The position numbers and the translations under genes were made by a program. DNA of 64,000 bases from Lichenostomus cassidix (lineage: Eukaryota > Chordata > Aves > Passeriformes > Meliphagidae), in contig CM039189.1 of assembly GCA_008360975.2 (NCBI GenBank), forward strand, positions 10,854,056 through 10,918,055. Direction: 5' to 3'. How positions within the stretch are numbered: position 1 is the first letter of the stretch; the number at the start of each line of letters is the position of its first letter. The notes beneath the pieces are model-generated. The model made no database searches and was not told the origin of the DNA. It worked only from the letters and a program-made list of their open reading frames with translations. Shown here in pieces: positions 14,101-26,904 of the stretch.

Positions 14101-15614
14101 ACACTCTGCAGAGGTTTGGCTTTAATGAAAGAGGTGTTTGAATATGCTGATCTGCTATGAGCCTAGACACACCACCACTGCATTGTGAGTCATCGTGAAA
14201 ACTGAATTATGTAACAAATTTTTAACAAATGACAACAACACAAGGTGCAACGAGCTGTTTTTGAGAGCCCTTGAGCTGCCTCAGCTATAGAAAAGGCCAG
14301 AGCTCCTGCAGAGAGGGCATGCAGGAAGTAATATGCCTTCTATTCATGCCTGCTCAAACACCAAATTCCTCAAACACAGTCCTGATTCAGGGTACCTTCT
14401 TACAAGAAACGGTTTTCAGGATAAAATGCACATGTTTCTTCCATTGGATCTCTCCTGTCTATTTTTAGGTATGCTGCATTTCTGGCCTTACTTCTTCATC
14501 ACTGAACTTCATTTTTGCTCTGACTTCTCATCTTTCTAGTCGTTACATTCCAGTTTAGAAAAGACATCCTTTTCCAGAAAAAAAACCCAAACCAAAAATT
14601 TTGCTTTAATTGTAATTTTACTGTTTTTTGAAACCAAGCCAGATCTTACTTGTGATATAACCCCTACTGGCTTTGTTCTCTCCTCCTGAGAGAGAAACAC
14701 TGACAGCAGTCTCCTGTGGAGTCTTTGAACATATTCAGGTTAACTTTCACTTCTGGAAGAGAAAAATGTAAATCTTCAGCTACTGATTTTATGCAAATAA
14801 TGTTTGACACATGACTATTTCTAGAAGGATCTTTGCTATATAGTCTTGCTCTCTCTTTGAAAACTTCTAGGACCCCTGCTTGACTATCTCTTCAGCATCC
14901 CTGTTAGAGGAAGTTTCAGGACAAAAGAAATAGCTGAAAGGCATGGTTTTTTTTCCAGTATCAGTGAAATCAGTAAGGTATACTGAACCAGAGTGCTGAA
15001 AGAATTTCATTTAATGCTCTCTTGTAATAGAAAGTAGCATTTAAATGGGATGCTCAAGACTATAAAAGAGAAAATTAAATAAAACTATTTTTTACATAGT
15101 GGTCTACAAAATGAAACAAATCCTGTAAGTGTAGCCATTATTGTTTTCAATTGGTATTATGCTTGAGTAAAAGCTGAAACCCTGCATCAGTCCTATAATA
15201 AAAGTAGTATAATGTGCAGAGATATTAAAAAAGTGATCGAGTTACTCACTATGCCTGTAAAGGTAGGTGGTGTGAAAATATTACAATGTTACCTTGTATT
15301 GTATCATCTGAGAGACCCAAAGCCCTCACATAAGTCTTTATCTTTCATTTGTCCTTCCAATCTTGGTGCTGCCATGTGTCTATAAAAATAACAGAAAGAA
15401 TGAGTACTGTAAAAAATCAATTTATGAAAAAAGTTTATTTGCAATTGCTGTTTGGGGCATGGAACTTCACTGGTTCCAAGGGTTCTTTACTGGAATCTTC
15501 CATAATATTGTATTCAGCTTTGTCATTTAACAAATTCAGGCAGTATTTGTAATAAAAACAATAAACCTCAGGAACAACATAGTTCTAGAATGAAAATTTA
15601 GGAGTAGCTTCTGT

Positions 15615-15740
15615 TGAGTTCTTTGTGATCTTAGGGAACTTGCTTTTGGCCTCAGTTTATGCACCTGTGAAATGGGTTTTTACTGTTAAACTCACTAGGG
15701 TGGGGATTTATTCCTGCTTGTGAAGTGGCTTGATAGTCTC
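15615..15740 (+). repeat. ancient MIR/CORE-SINE copy
   Basis: The order of short matches follows the MIR-type SINE from its core to its 3' part: tgtgatcttagggaacttgc (15623-15642) for the tgtgaccttgggcaagt block, cctcagttt (15650-15658) for ctgtgcctcagttt, cacctgtgaaatggg (15662-15676) for catctgtaaaatgggg, then an actcactagggtgg (15690-15703) equivalent to cctcatagggttg, and tgcttgtgaagtggct for the tgtaaagcgct tail. Colinearity of five blocks makes coincidence unlikely. MIR-like SINEs predate amniotes, so a decayed copy in a bird is expected. It sits in sense orientation in the intron and is strongly diverged. The tRNA-derived head is not clearly visible. Confidence 0.62.
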
Positions 15741-16505
15741 TGCCATATAATACATGCCAAGTGGCAGGGTGTTGTGATCTGGCTAGAAAGTAGGATAAAG
15801 ATACTTAGTACAGATCTCAGTAAAATTTACAACTTAAGAAATTATCTTCCTATGCTGAAAATATTTCCTTCCTCTCTCCCTCCTAGACAACTGTATACAA
15901 CACAAAAAAAATGTTTGTGTCTTATTATTCTGTCAGGCATTATTGAATCATAAAAAAATGATCTTGTCATCTCACACTTCTTAACAGATTATGAAAGAAA
16001 AATGACTAAAACTTGTTCAGACTGTCAAGTTCCTGCCAAACTGAAACTAATGAATCACCCTGGCACTGGTAAATAGCCAAAACTAGATGATATGAAGCTT
16101 ATAAATAATGTTAGGGACCATGTTGCCAAATACATATATTTATGCCCCTGAAAATAGTTATTGTTTTATTTCCATGAAGTTTTTAATTAAATTTTATCCA
16201 GCAGAGTAGTATGGCACTCCTGTTTTTATTTCAATTCTTATTTTAACAGCATAGATATAAATTGAAGCCTTAGAAGTGTGAATCATGCCTACTACTTATT
16301 GATTTTGATATACATACTAGACAGAGTGAGCTTGGTGTCTGAGAAATAATTGACACCAAAAGTGGGATAGTGCTATTGTGAGGATTGAGTAAAAAGAATT
16401 AGAAGAAACTGTTCAGTTCCAGTGTGTGCTTTTGGCCCAGTGGGGTCCCAGGTATCACAGTTCATGCGCTTTGATCTCAAGTTTCTCGTTTTCTACTGCT
16501 TTTTC

Positions 16506-16519
16506 TTTTTTTTTTTTTT
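16506..16519 (+). repeat. T14 homopolymer
   Basis: Fourteen consecutive T preceded by a ttttc unit. It is a simple low-complexity tract. It is not followed by a splice acceptor used by any exon I can identify. Confidence 0.85.
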
Positions 16520-19500
16520 GTAACTGGGAATGAGTAGATGGGTAGAGTTAGTCTCATTAACAAAAGGTAAGCTCCTTCACTCTCCTGCTACAGGATCCTT
16601 TATTCATAAGAATGGTAATTTTGTTCTTGCCACTGTCATGTGGGCTAGTCAGGTACTATAGTGAATGAAATAAAATGTAGGAAAAGCTAATATACCATGC
16701 AAGTTGTCCAGCTAAGAAAATCTTTAACATCTTACTGTGTGCTCCTCACTGAGTATGTGAAAAATGGGAAACATTTAAAAGATGTTTATAGCTGAATATG
16801 CATTTCTTATGTAAATGTTGTCAATATCAAAATGTCTACATTACATTAGCTAAAAAAATTTAAAGATTGATTGAGATTTATACAGAGGATATTTCCATGT
16901 TAGAGAAACATTTCTTTTGTTAAGAGACTATTTGCATTCATGAGAACTGAAAATTAAGAAGAAGTAAGCTTTGTTTCTCTGCAGACTTCCTAATTAGTGT
17001 TGGTTTAGCTCTCCCAAATGGTAGGATGTGTGAGTATTTAAAATGTTGATGCAGACAAATTTTGAGACAAATTACAATTTGGTATTCAACCCTGTATATA
17101 GCTTCAGACTTCTCTGTCATATCCTAATGTCATGTAGAATTCCTGGAGTCTCAAATGCTAAATTTTAAGTTTTAACAGGGGACCGATAACAAAATCCATT
17201 TATCTGCAGTAAAGGAGATTTTACAAGAGGCACTTAATGACAAATAGCACCTGGATTTGGTTGTTTTGTCGTTTTGTTTTTTGTGGGTTTTTTTTTAGTA
17301 AGCAGGTAAAGAACAGAGGGACTTAAGGGAATCAAATTACTTTTAGAAATGCCCTGTAGAATACCTGTAGCCACTGAGATTACTTCCTTACTTGATGCTT
17401 AAGAAGGCTAAAATTATGAAAAGTATGTGGTTTGGTGTTTTTCAATATTTTTACAGTGAAATTTATAGAGCCACTGAAATGCCAATTTGCAGTAGTCTTT
17501 CCCACAGAGAATGCCTTTTGTTGGATCTCATGCCTTCAACAAAAATTACAGGGGAACTGAATATTTAACACAAACGTCCTTTGTACAAGCTGATAAGTAA
17601 ACATTGTGTTTGCATGTGGCTAGATTTTTTTTTCCAAAACAATTTTAACAGATGCCTTAATTCCTTTCTGTTGTAAAAATTCCTTTCTCTCATTTGAATG
17701 TTCTCGTTAGTGTAGATTCTTTCTGGCTAAGCAACACACAGAGAAAAATCTTTGCTGTTTTCCTTTTCAAACAATATTTTCTTACATAAAAATACAAAAG
17801 AAGGCCACAATTTTTCTTTCATCTGGTGGTACAGTGCATTTAAACAAAAGAAATATAAAAATCAGGTGGCATCGATGCTAGTGAAAGCCAAGAAATCTAG
17901 CTACACAATCTGAATTCTTCTTAGAGCAAGGACTATTTAGAACTACTCCCTGTGAGAAGCACATGAAGCTGATTGCAATATTTTCAGGTTCAGAACAGAT
18001 CTGCACAAAATAAAGGAAGTAAAAAGTGGTATTCAATAAACCAGGAAGATAGGATATGTGGAAATCAGGTAGTAGCATCATACAGGGCAGCAATCTTGCT
18101 TCCTGCTGTGGATGTTTTGATTGAAACATGCTCATGTAGTGGAATGAGACTCTAGATTCCCCTTTAAATATTTGCAATATTTTAATTCTGATTTGCAATA
18201 AATAATATGACTAATCCACGCTCTCTCTCATAGCTTTATGATTATCACTTGCACCGCACATCTTGGCTGCTCTTAGCACTTACAAGGCTCTGATATATAG
18301 CTAAATGTTTCTGACTCCATCTGCTACAAAGAGAAGTGACACAGAAGTGCTCCCCAGCCATTTTATTGCAATTTAATGTAAATCTGTTATAATGCAGATG
18401 ATGAAAAGTGCAGTGGCTTCCATGAATTCTGAAAGATGCGATTGGGTTGTGGCTGCTGCGCTGCCCTCTGAAGATTTGCTGGCTTTAATTTTACATTGCA
18501 CAGCCATTAGCTGCCCGAGGTTCCTCACTGAATCACACTGCCACAATACTTCTTCATCCTCCTCTTCCTTTTCTCCTCACAGTGACCTCGTTCGCCCAAG
18601 TTTTCCAGCCCAGTCTCTCATTGCTTTTATCTTACAAATTGTATTCTCCCAATACATCAGAACATAGAGCTATGCAATTGACCCCTGCAGTGGACTATTT
18701 TGTTAACTCTTGTGTGTGGGAATGTAGAAACATCCCTTTGAATTTGCTGTGGGCTCACTGTGGTTCTCACTGTTGTGCAAAGAACAGATTCATCTTATCT
18801 GCTTGCAATGAGAGCTTGCCTTTACCATTGCATCACCTCTGACATTACTGCCATCATGTAATATAAGTGTGCTAAATGTGGACTGTGCTGAGTAGTTGGT
18901 GGTATTTGTAGATGGGAATTGGGGTGATCAGCTTCTGCCATCCAGCATTAAGAGTTATCATACCCTTATGTATAGGCCCTTAGGCAAATTACTTTTTTTT
19001 CCTCTGTATTTTCTGTAAATGTTACTGTTTAAAATGATAGCATTACATTCAGTGGAGTAATTAAACTGTGGCAAATTAGGTAAACCTAGAATGTAATTAA
19101 AGCACAGTAAAAACACCTGTAAATGATAATTGTTTCATTCCCTCGGGGAAAATGTGAAAATAATCTTTTTGATAGAGTTTCGTATCTAGAATCTTTACAC
19201 ATGCCAACATGTTTTGTCCTTAAGTAATTTGTCCAGTAGTAATTGACGGCAGTATTTTTAAAAAATTGCAAAAAATAAGGAGAACATCATTTTTTTTACA
19301 AGTTTTTCACTAGCAGACTGGGGAGTTACACAGGGAAAAAACTGTGATCTTTCTGTGGTTACATTCTCCAGTCCAACTGACTGGATGGGTTAGGGGTGGA
19401 AGGGAAAGACAAGATACAGGCTTCAGATCAGTTACATTATTGATAATGGAGGTCATCTTGTCTGAGATAATAAAGCCTTACTTTGTAAATTCATGAACCT

Positions 19501-19996
19501 GGAATAAGGCAGAATGTGGTGCTGACTTCACCAATTTATTCTAAAGTATTTAAAGTTAGAGCATGAATTCTGTTGCATGGAATAATCTGTAGTGATGGTA
19601 ATCTCCCCAATAAACTTTGTGTGGTGTCATTGCAGATGGTGTTTTCGTTTTGTCTACTGTCTTGTCTAGAGAACTGATGATTTTGAGTGGAGACTTTGGT
19701 GTGGATGTTTACATAAAAGCTTTATTCCAAATGCAAATAAAATTTAAAGTTGATGTTTTTTGAAACTTGAAAAAAAGGTTTCTTTTTTTGTGAGCAAAAC
19801 TGACTCATTTGCGGACCAGTTCTAAAAGAAACTCTGAAAACCTCTGAAATGCAAATTTATTGAAAAAAACAATCCAGTCACCTGTCTCCTTGTGCTCCTG
19901 CAGCAAGGTGACTACCAGAGGAATTATTTCACGTAAAGCTTTCTCAAGTATTTTTCCTTCATCCTGCAATTGAAGATATGTATTTTTTTATTAAAA

Positions 19997-20044
19997 CTGA
20001 CTCCTAATTTTAATAATTTATTTCCTTTCTTCTTTTCATTACAG
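19997..20044 (+). other. ST6GALNAC3: splice acceptor region of the anchor exon
   Basis: The intron ends in a pyrimidine-rich tract (20019-20039, tatttcctttcttcttttcat-like) followed by tacag, with the AG at 20043-20044. A good branch-point candidate is ctgac at 19997-20001, which fits the CTRAY pattern and puts the branch A at 20000, 44 bases before the exon. Translation of the exon from 20045 gives the RKS start typical of exon 2 of this gene, which fixes the boundary. Confidence 0.9.
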
Positions 20045-20239
20045 AGAAAGTCTATTGTTGCTGTGAGTTTCATTGCAGCATTCCTCTGTCTGATCATCGT
20101 TCGTCTCACAAATGAAGTAACTTTCCCTTTGATCCTAAACTGCTTTGGACAAACCAGTGTCAAGTGGATCCCATTTTCTAATGGCCAAAGGCAGCCTCTG
20201 AGAACTCATTATGGATATATAAATGTAAAAACACAAGAG
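20045..20239 (+). CDS. ST6GALNAC3: ST6GALNAC3 internal exon: Golgi membrane anchor and stem
   Basis: This 195-base exon codes for 65 residues of alpha-2,6-sialyltransferase ST6GalNAc III, a GT29 family enzyme of the Golgi. The enzyme moves sialic acid from CMP-Neu5Ac onto the GalNAc of Neu5Ac-alpha2,3-Gal-beta1,3-GalNAc on O-glycans, and onto the ganglioside GM1b. The translation starts RKSIVAVSF. Residues 4-19 of the exon are hydrophobic, the signal-anchor of a type II membrane protein, with basic residues on the cytosolic side. The stem follows: NEVTFPL, a Cys in LNCFGQ, KWIPFS, then PLRTHYGYINVKTQE. I recognise the last segment and the anchor as nearly the same as mammalian ST6GALNAC3, and the length equals that of the human exon as I remember it. 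The frame enters in phase 0 and leaves in phase 0. The frame is open upstream of 20045, but the acceptor shows that part is intron. Paralogues ST6GALNAC5 and 6 have different anchor and stem sequences. Confidence 0.95.
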
Positions 20240-20245
20240 GTAAGA
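20237..20245 (+). other. ST6GALNAC3: splice donor of the anchor exon
   Basis: The exon ends on the codon gag and the intron opens with gtaaga from 20240. This is close to the consensus GTAAGT. The junction falls between codons (phase 0), matching the phase-0 start of the exon at 59765. Confidence 0.95.
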
Positions 20246-20927
20246 CCTGGTATTAACAGCCCAGCAAAGTGGACCAGTAGATTTCTTTTTCTCTGATCCT
20301 ATCTAGTGATTTTTTACCAACCTGCCCAGTGTAAAAACTGAACAAGTCTTTCTGAGCAAAGTGGCTGTTTTAGGAGTCTGCTACCACTTAAATGACCATT
20401 GAATTTTTTTTAAAATTTCTTCATGTCTGTATTGGAGAGATTAGTGAGAACTGGCCTGAAAATCACCCTTGATTGATTGAAAACTTATTTATACAAACAA
20501 GAAAATTTTTAAGATTTCTTTCAATCCTTCAATCCCTCTCATGCAAAGGGAAATTTTCTTGTGTTTGTATTAATAAGGTCCTAAAAATGTTTAACTTTGC
20601 CTGGGATTCCCAAAGAAGAATTAGCTTAATTGTGTTTATATGGGCATGAAAGAGGAAAAGGGAGTGATTTGTGAAATGAGCATGAAGCTTTTGTATAAAG
20701 GTAGAAGTTCACTGGATTTTTCTGGAAGTATTGCATTAATACTTGGTAGCTATTTCAAAGCCAAGTATGTATTTCCATTCTGTACTTTAAAATACATTGA
20801 CCTCTACCTGCTTTGCAAAATACTTGCTGTGTGATAAAAATACTTGTCTGATGAAACTAGGTTTTATGGGGACTCCTGCTTTAAAGTGTCTTAGTTGTCA
20901 GAATTCTTAGAGATACTGTTGGGTTTT

Positions 20928-20940
20928 GGTGGTGGTGGTG
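20928..20940 (+). repeat. short (GGT)4 microsatellite
   Basis: Four GGT units and one further G. It is too short to be strongly unstable and is listed for completeness. Confidence 0.8.
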
Positions 20941-23900
20941 CATGTTCTTCAGACTTTTCCTCTCTGTTTGTAATATTTTTAACAGTGGAAACTTGCAAAA
21001 TGAGGCAACACAAAAGGATGAACTCTTTCTATAGTTTGTGATCAGTTATAGCACTGTTAGTCATGAGAAATACTGTCAGACTTGCACTAACTGCTAGCTA
21101 TTTTTCTCTAAAAAACTGAAATTATTAATGAGTGAAATTCATTCCCGTAACAGCTTTTATAGAGCATGAAAATACTTTACCACTTCATTATATTTAGTCC
21201 TGTAAGTGTATTGGACTAGTTAGTTTTATCCTGCCTTTAGTGGGTTAAACATGAAAATCAGAATGAGACAGAGGCAGTTTTTAGGACGCAGCTTCTTTTA
21301 AACTTATGTAGCTTTTAGTCATTGTCCCTGTAAGATGCAGCACTATTTTGGAGGCCAAAGCACATTATCTGCAAAGCAGAAAAAGGACAAGCACCTGAAA
21401 GGAAAACTGTTCAGGTGTGAATCGTAGTCCCAGTGAAAAGAATGGGAGGTGCTGTTGAGTTCAAAAGGGTTAAATCTTCATCCAGCATCTTCATCTCTCT
21501 AGAAATGAGAGGGTAGCGTGTTCTGCATGTCCCTGGGTTGTTGGCAGGGTGGCAGGCCTGGAATCTGAATGAGGTAGAGCTGCCACAGTCACTTGATCAC
21601 TATCAGTCTGAACTGATAACTGGAGAGGAGAGGAGCATGCTAATCCATTTTTATTCACCATTGCCTTCATCAGAGGTTAGAAGTAGTTTGTGAGTGCTTT
21701 AATTCATTCTTAAATTTGATAAAATTTGATTTGGAAGTTCTAACAGTAAATGGAACTGAATGTCCTGAAAGCTGGTGACCAGTATTGATTAGTAAAACAT
21801 TTGTCTCAATTTAGCGTAGGTAATGAAGGACTCCTTAAATTTAGTAATTCAGTTGTTTTCCCCCTTGAATTTGCAGATTGCATTAATGTTTGCTAATTAA
21901 AATGATAATGAAGAACCTGAACCTGGCTTGCTTATTGTAAATTGTACTTAAATACTTAAATGTACAAGGTCAACAAACCAGAGGAATTAGAGTTATTTGC
22001 CACCAGCCCCGTCAGTCGTCTGAATTTACAGGGAAGCTAGAAAATATAGAATGAACTATTTCTCTGCCTTTGCTGTCTCTCTATTGCATACTTACCTTCT
22101 GAAGAAAAAGAAAAACCAAACCAAACAAAAAAAAAGTTCCAAACCCCAAAACTTTAATCTGTAGCAATAAAAGTTTAATTTATGAGGAGATGATTTCTTT
22201 TGGGGTAAGGCTGAGTGGGATGAGATTTGAAAAATCTTATGAGATGATGGCAAATCAATTACTTGGGTAAAGTGGTAGTGATCAATCATTTCTGTTAAAA
22301 AAGATCAGGAAATATGTTGATATGAACATTAGTGTTTATCTCAAGTACAAAACAATGATGTGGCTATTATAAGGTATGATCAGAATAATGCTGTAAAGAC
22401 ATATTTCAAGGGTGTTGTGTTTTTGACTTTACAGTTTAATAATGTGGAATTTTTATTATTAAAAAGTCTGAAAAAATTTAAGATTACTAAAACTAGATTG
22501 TATGGGAATATTTAATACAAAATGCAAAGAGAGACATAACTTAATCTGCAATTAAGGCTGTACATAATACAGTGTGGTTGCCATGGTTTCCTTGATTTGT
22601 AGCTATAGCAACAGCTTTGGAAAAGCTGACTTTATATACAGTAAATATATTATATTTGAAATACAAATAGATGTGAAGTGTTGCATATAGTGGGCCATTA
22701 TGTCTAGACACATTTTAGTTTCACTTTTGAGATATTTCTGAAATAGAAAATTCTTCACCTAGAATATTTGCATCCAGAGCCCACCCTCACACCCCTCAGT
22801 AGAAGAGGATCTTGTAGTAGCCCTCCACGATGTGATCTCTTTTCCCTTTTCAGTTTTCACATCCGTGGTGACTCCTTGAGATTTGTGGGAAGCTCTCCCT
22901 GTCTGTTTTGCAATATTGCTGTCTCGCTCAATACGTGAATTTTGACCTTTCAGTAAAAAGGAGGTGTATGAGCAAGATGACCTTTCTGTCCCTTATTTCC
23001 TCCACTTTGTGCCTATGGATTTTTTGGTGAGAGGTTCCATGAAATCTGTCTTTAGGAAATGTCACATCTATCATGTGTTAGTTATTTTTATCCTATTCCT
23101 GGAGATTTTTTTTCATAGAAAATATTAATTTTATACAGCTCCACAGTGGTTACCTAATTAAAACCTATTGTCAGGGGAATAAACATAACCCCCCATGCCA
23201 AACTGATGTAATGATTCTTTTTGTACATCAAAAATGGGGAAGCAGATAAAAAGAAGCAGGTAGAGAAAATATAACCTTCCTCCTTCTTTCATACCACTCC
23301 TACTCTACAAAGAGTTCTGGCAAAATTAATGAACATCATGTATTTAAATTGCAGCATTATGACATCAATTTAAAATCCATTAGCAGTTTGAAACTTTATG
23401 CTAGGCAAGTCTAATAGTGTTCTTGGATATTTGATTGTGCTTCCTGAAAGGTGAATATTGAATAGATTTTTAGTCTACCGTCAGTATTAAAATAATATAG
23501 CATTTTCCTACATACGTAAAATCTGAAATATAGCTGCAATAACACTTGAAATATAATTATAAAAATATATTCAAGTACTGAACAAAGATTAAAACTGTTC
23601 TTGGAAAAGGGTAAGTTCTGAGATGACCTAAAATACCTGCATTAAACTGCAACTGTGAGATCTAATGGCTTCCTCTAAAATGAATTCTGAGGGAGCAAAG
23701 TGCCTTTGTGTCATGAACATTGAAGAATCTTGCAGCACAGTGATGAGCACTAGATAATAGGAACATGCATTGTAGCATTTAAGACTTTTTAAAAGTCTTG
23801 TTGTAACTGAAAAACTCATCAAAACTGAATTGATATTGAAGCAATACATTTGGATTGTATTGTCACAAACCATTTTGTCCCTAACCTGAACAGACCTGTG

Positions 23901-25654
23901 TACAAACATTAATTGCTCACCACGGCTACAAATGTGTGTGACTGGACCCCCTAAATCTGGATCCTTTATTTTCCTCTTTGCCAGAAGTTCTGTAGTAGAA
24001 CTTGGCTGAAATCAGTGGAGGTTTCCACAAATGAAATATCCTAGATATGAATATAGCCAGGAGAAGGCTACAGACCTTATACATATTTATGGTGTCCTTT
24101 TTATTATTTTTGTTAACAGAATAAAGGAAGTGCACTTGAAAATTACCTGAAATGTAGAGGAAAACTAACATACCTTGCAGAAATACAGGTTGTATTATGC
24201 TCTCTGGCCGTAAAATAAGGCACATACCATTTTATCAATAGCAAAAGCACAGTTGTCAGCATGTTAGAAATAATCATAGGGTGGATCCACACCAATCATG
24301 AGAAACCATCTTCTTACAAAACTTGAAAAACTAAATTAAAAAATGCATGAAGAAAGCAAAGAATGTGATGAATATTTTAATATTAGTTTCTCTCCAGGTA
24401 TTGGAAGTAAGAAAAAATTTGCAAAAAGACTGAAATTTTTATAAGAAATATTAAAAATATGTAAAGCTAGCAACCAACCTGGGAAGGTTTGTTTTGCTTT
24501 TGTTAGTAATGGATGAAAATGACACTTACTATGAAGAGAAACTTGGGGAATAGCTCTGGCTTTCATGTCAGAAGAGAAGGTATCAGACTGTGAACTTGAA
24601 TGGCATGTTCAGCTGACTTCAGAGATGCTTGTTTCATACTCTGGGTCCTAGAGAGGCCAAAAAGCTACATCAGTCAAAACTGACTGTGACAGAAAGTTGC
24701 TTTAGTATTTGATTTCTGACACATTGATGACTTCTGTCCTGTCTTTTCCTTTGGGATCTTATTCATTGTTACAACTTAAAAATTCATAGGATATTTTGTT
24801 AAGAAAAGGTCATTTGTTTCATAGTAGTTTGTCATTTATATCCCTTCTATGGCATAGTTTTTTACCAGTTGCACAGTTACTTATTATTTCAGCCTCAGAA
24901 ATCATGTAATAACAATAATGGTAATGATGAAAGTACAACTAAACATGCAATGTCTTCTTCTGGATATTTTTCTGATTCCATTTTATAAAATTGTCAGGAA
25001 CAACTTTCTTTGAAAGTATTGCAGAAGGATTGGTTACATAACATTTAAATGCCAATCCCATTGCATGTCACACTTTTGATAGACATTCATGTGGTGGGTT
25101 GATGGTTCCTGTCCCCACACCCCTCTTGTGTTTTCTGACTTTACCAGAGCTCCCATTCCTGGCTCTGGGAGCCAGAGGCACACATTCAGAAATAAAATTC
25201 CTGCCAAAGACTTTAATCACCAAATGAGCAACTCCAGGAGCACATCTTGTATTGTAGAAATAGACCTCACTAAACAAATTATCACCAGAGTCCCCACTGC
25301 CCTCTTCCTCTTTCCAACCCTCTTTTGGCCTGGAAGAAGAGAGAATGATCTGAATAAGCTGCAAGGTCCACTTGAAACCACTCAGGCTGCTATGAACCCA
25401 CAGGAGAGAAGGGAGCACAGATAATGTGTGTCATCAGTGGAGTAAATCCTGCCAGCTCAGCCATTTTCCTCCTGTATATATGGAATTAGCTTAGGTTTTT
25501 AAAGCTGCCATGACTCTGATGGTGTCTCATGAGGAAAAAGTCAAGTGCCAGGATAAATATATCAAGTATTCTATACAGAGGAGTTAAATCTGCTCCACAC
25601 AGAGCCTCAGTGTGATGAGTCAAGCAGTGCTGCTTGTGTGGCAGCTCTGCTTTC

Positions 25655-25670
25655 AAAAAAAAAAAAAAAA
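25655..25670 (+). repeat. A16 homopolymer
   Basis: Sixteen uninterrupted A in the large intron. I see no retroposon body upstream. Confidence 0.9.
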
Positions 25671-26191
25671 GACTAAGGGACTTGAGAAGAGATTATTATC
25701 AGCCAGTGAGCTGTGCCATCAAAAGTCAATCCCTAAAGGACCTGGGCTGGTAGAAATAAATGTGTACGATGCAGTCATGGGCTGAATTGATCTGTTGAAT
25801 GGAGCTTATAGGTTATATAGCAGAAGGTTACTGGTATCAAAGAGTTGCCATCCACCTTGGTTATATGTAATTTTCAGAGATTCACCCACCTTCTTGAGGA
25901 TTTTTCTTACTGCTGCTGAAGGGTAGGGTTATAGTTGCTAATGTCAGTCTCCTTGCTGAGAAGGTGCTAGTTGTGTTCTCCATGTGAAAAATGTGAATGT
26001 CTCTCCAAATGAGAGAGACGACACCTTGAAAATTGACTAGAGACCATTTGGAATACAGAGAAAAAGCTGACTTTTGCAGTTAACTAGCTTGATAGGCAAA
26101 GTTCTGTCAGTAAGGTTTTGTTTTAGTTTAAATGGCAGGTGGATCAGAAAAGTGAATGGAGTATTCTTTGGACTGGTAAAGAAAATAGCAG

Positions 26192-26233
26192 AGAGGTTTG
26201 GTGCAATGTCTTCTTGAATGAGACCAAACCTCT
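26192..26233. repeat. inverted repeat with 11-base perfect arms
   Basis: The left arm agaggtttggt (26192-26202) is the exact reverse complement of the right arm accaaacctct (26223-26233), with a 20-base spacer. Transcribed RNA could form an 11-base-pair hairpin. The stem does not extend outward or inward, so it is shorter than a microRNA precursor. At this size roughly one such repeat is expected by chance in a window this long. Confidence 0.6.
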
Positions 26234-26858
26234 AGGGAAAATAGGAAAGATGGGCTCCCGATGAGCAGATGAGAGTGAGGCTTGTCAAGGGGAGGAAGGA
26301 GGAACTTACTGATATTACTCTGGATGAGAGCTGAATTCTGTTACCACGAGGTGATTTCAGCTTCTGTCAGTGATAGTTGCCAAATGAAGGATGGGCTGGT
26401 TTGCATTAGGGGCAGGCGAGGTGTCTCCTTGGTGTTCCAGTTCAAAAGCAATGCCCTATCATTTCCTCCCTGAATATGCTCCCACTACTGCTGTTTAAAA
26501 ATGAGAATGCCTTCATTAAAAGAAGCCCAGTGTCACCCTCCTGGGTTTAAAACTGGAGGCCATTTCTCACACAGATTCCAGGTCTCCTTTGCAGCAGAGT
26601 GTCACTAGTTTTGGATGTGGTGATGGTGACTAGGGTACACTTTGTATTGGTGTATAAAACACACCACAGAGTAAAAAGCGACAGTAAAAATGGAATTTTG
26701 CTCTTATAATCATTCCTACACGAGGGCTTCCTGCTGGCTGCGGCAATCAGTGAGTTCAGCTCTTTGAGCTCTTGCCCAGCACAGCTATTCTGGCAGACAT
26801 GCACAGCACAGAGCTGACCCAAGGCTGTTAACACTTCCCTGCAGGAGCGGCGTGCCAG

Positions 26859-26904
26859 CCACACACACACGGGCACACAGACACATGGGCGTGGGTGCAC
26901 ATGT
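26859..26904 (+). repeat. CA-rich low-complexity tract
   Basis: A cacacacacac run at 26860-26870 passes into interrupted cacaca and gtgggtgcaca units. It is a decayed dinucleotide repeat, within a locally more GC-rich segment of the large intron. Confidence 0.8.

Larger units (their letters stand above)
1..20044 (+). other. ST6GALNAC3: ST6GALNAC3 intron before the anchor exon (3' part)
   Basis: This stretch ends at a clear splice acceptor, and the next exon opens in mid-protein, so it is intron of the gene on the + strand. The exon carrying the start codon is not in the window. In mammals that exon codes for only about six residues, which would be hard to see alone, but no CpG-rich first-exon region is visible here either. 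Contents: a sense CR1 fragment (about 1300-2246), a weak antisense MIR-like match (about 3410-3505), a MIR-like SINE (about 15615-15740), A tracts at 5546-5560 and 6585-6601, a T tract at 16506-16519, and a possible conserved block near 10960-11140. The rest is AT-rich DNA in which I recognise nothing. The short open frames have no domain, no splice context and no resemblance to a known protein. Confidence 0.85.

Noticed and set aside
19970..20044. In-frame open sequence with an ATG upstream of the anchor exon, which would extend the protein by 25 residues.
   Set aside because: A branch site, pyrimidine tract and AG at 20043-20044 define this as intron, and the protein after the AG starts where the family's exon 2 starts.
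25088..25427. A possible passerine ERV LTR: it begins tgtggtgggttga, like several bird LTRs, and has open frames of over 110 codons on both strands.
   Set aside because: Only the first 13-14 bases resemble the LTR. No matching body, no polyadenylation landmark, no partner LTR and no target-site duplication were seen, and the frames match no known protein.
25999..26019. Short hairpin gtctctc / gagagac.
   Set aside because: A seven-base stem in simple-sequence-like DNA is too short to indicate a microRNA or terminator.
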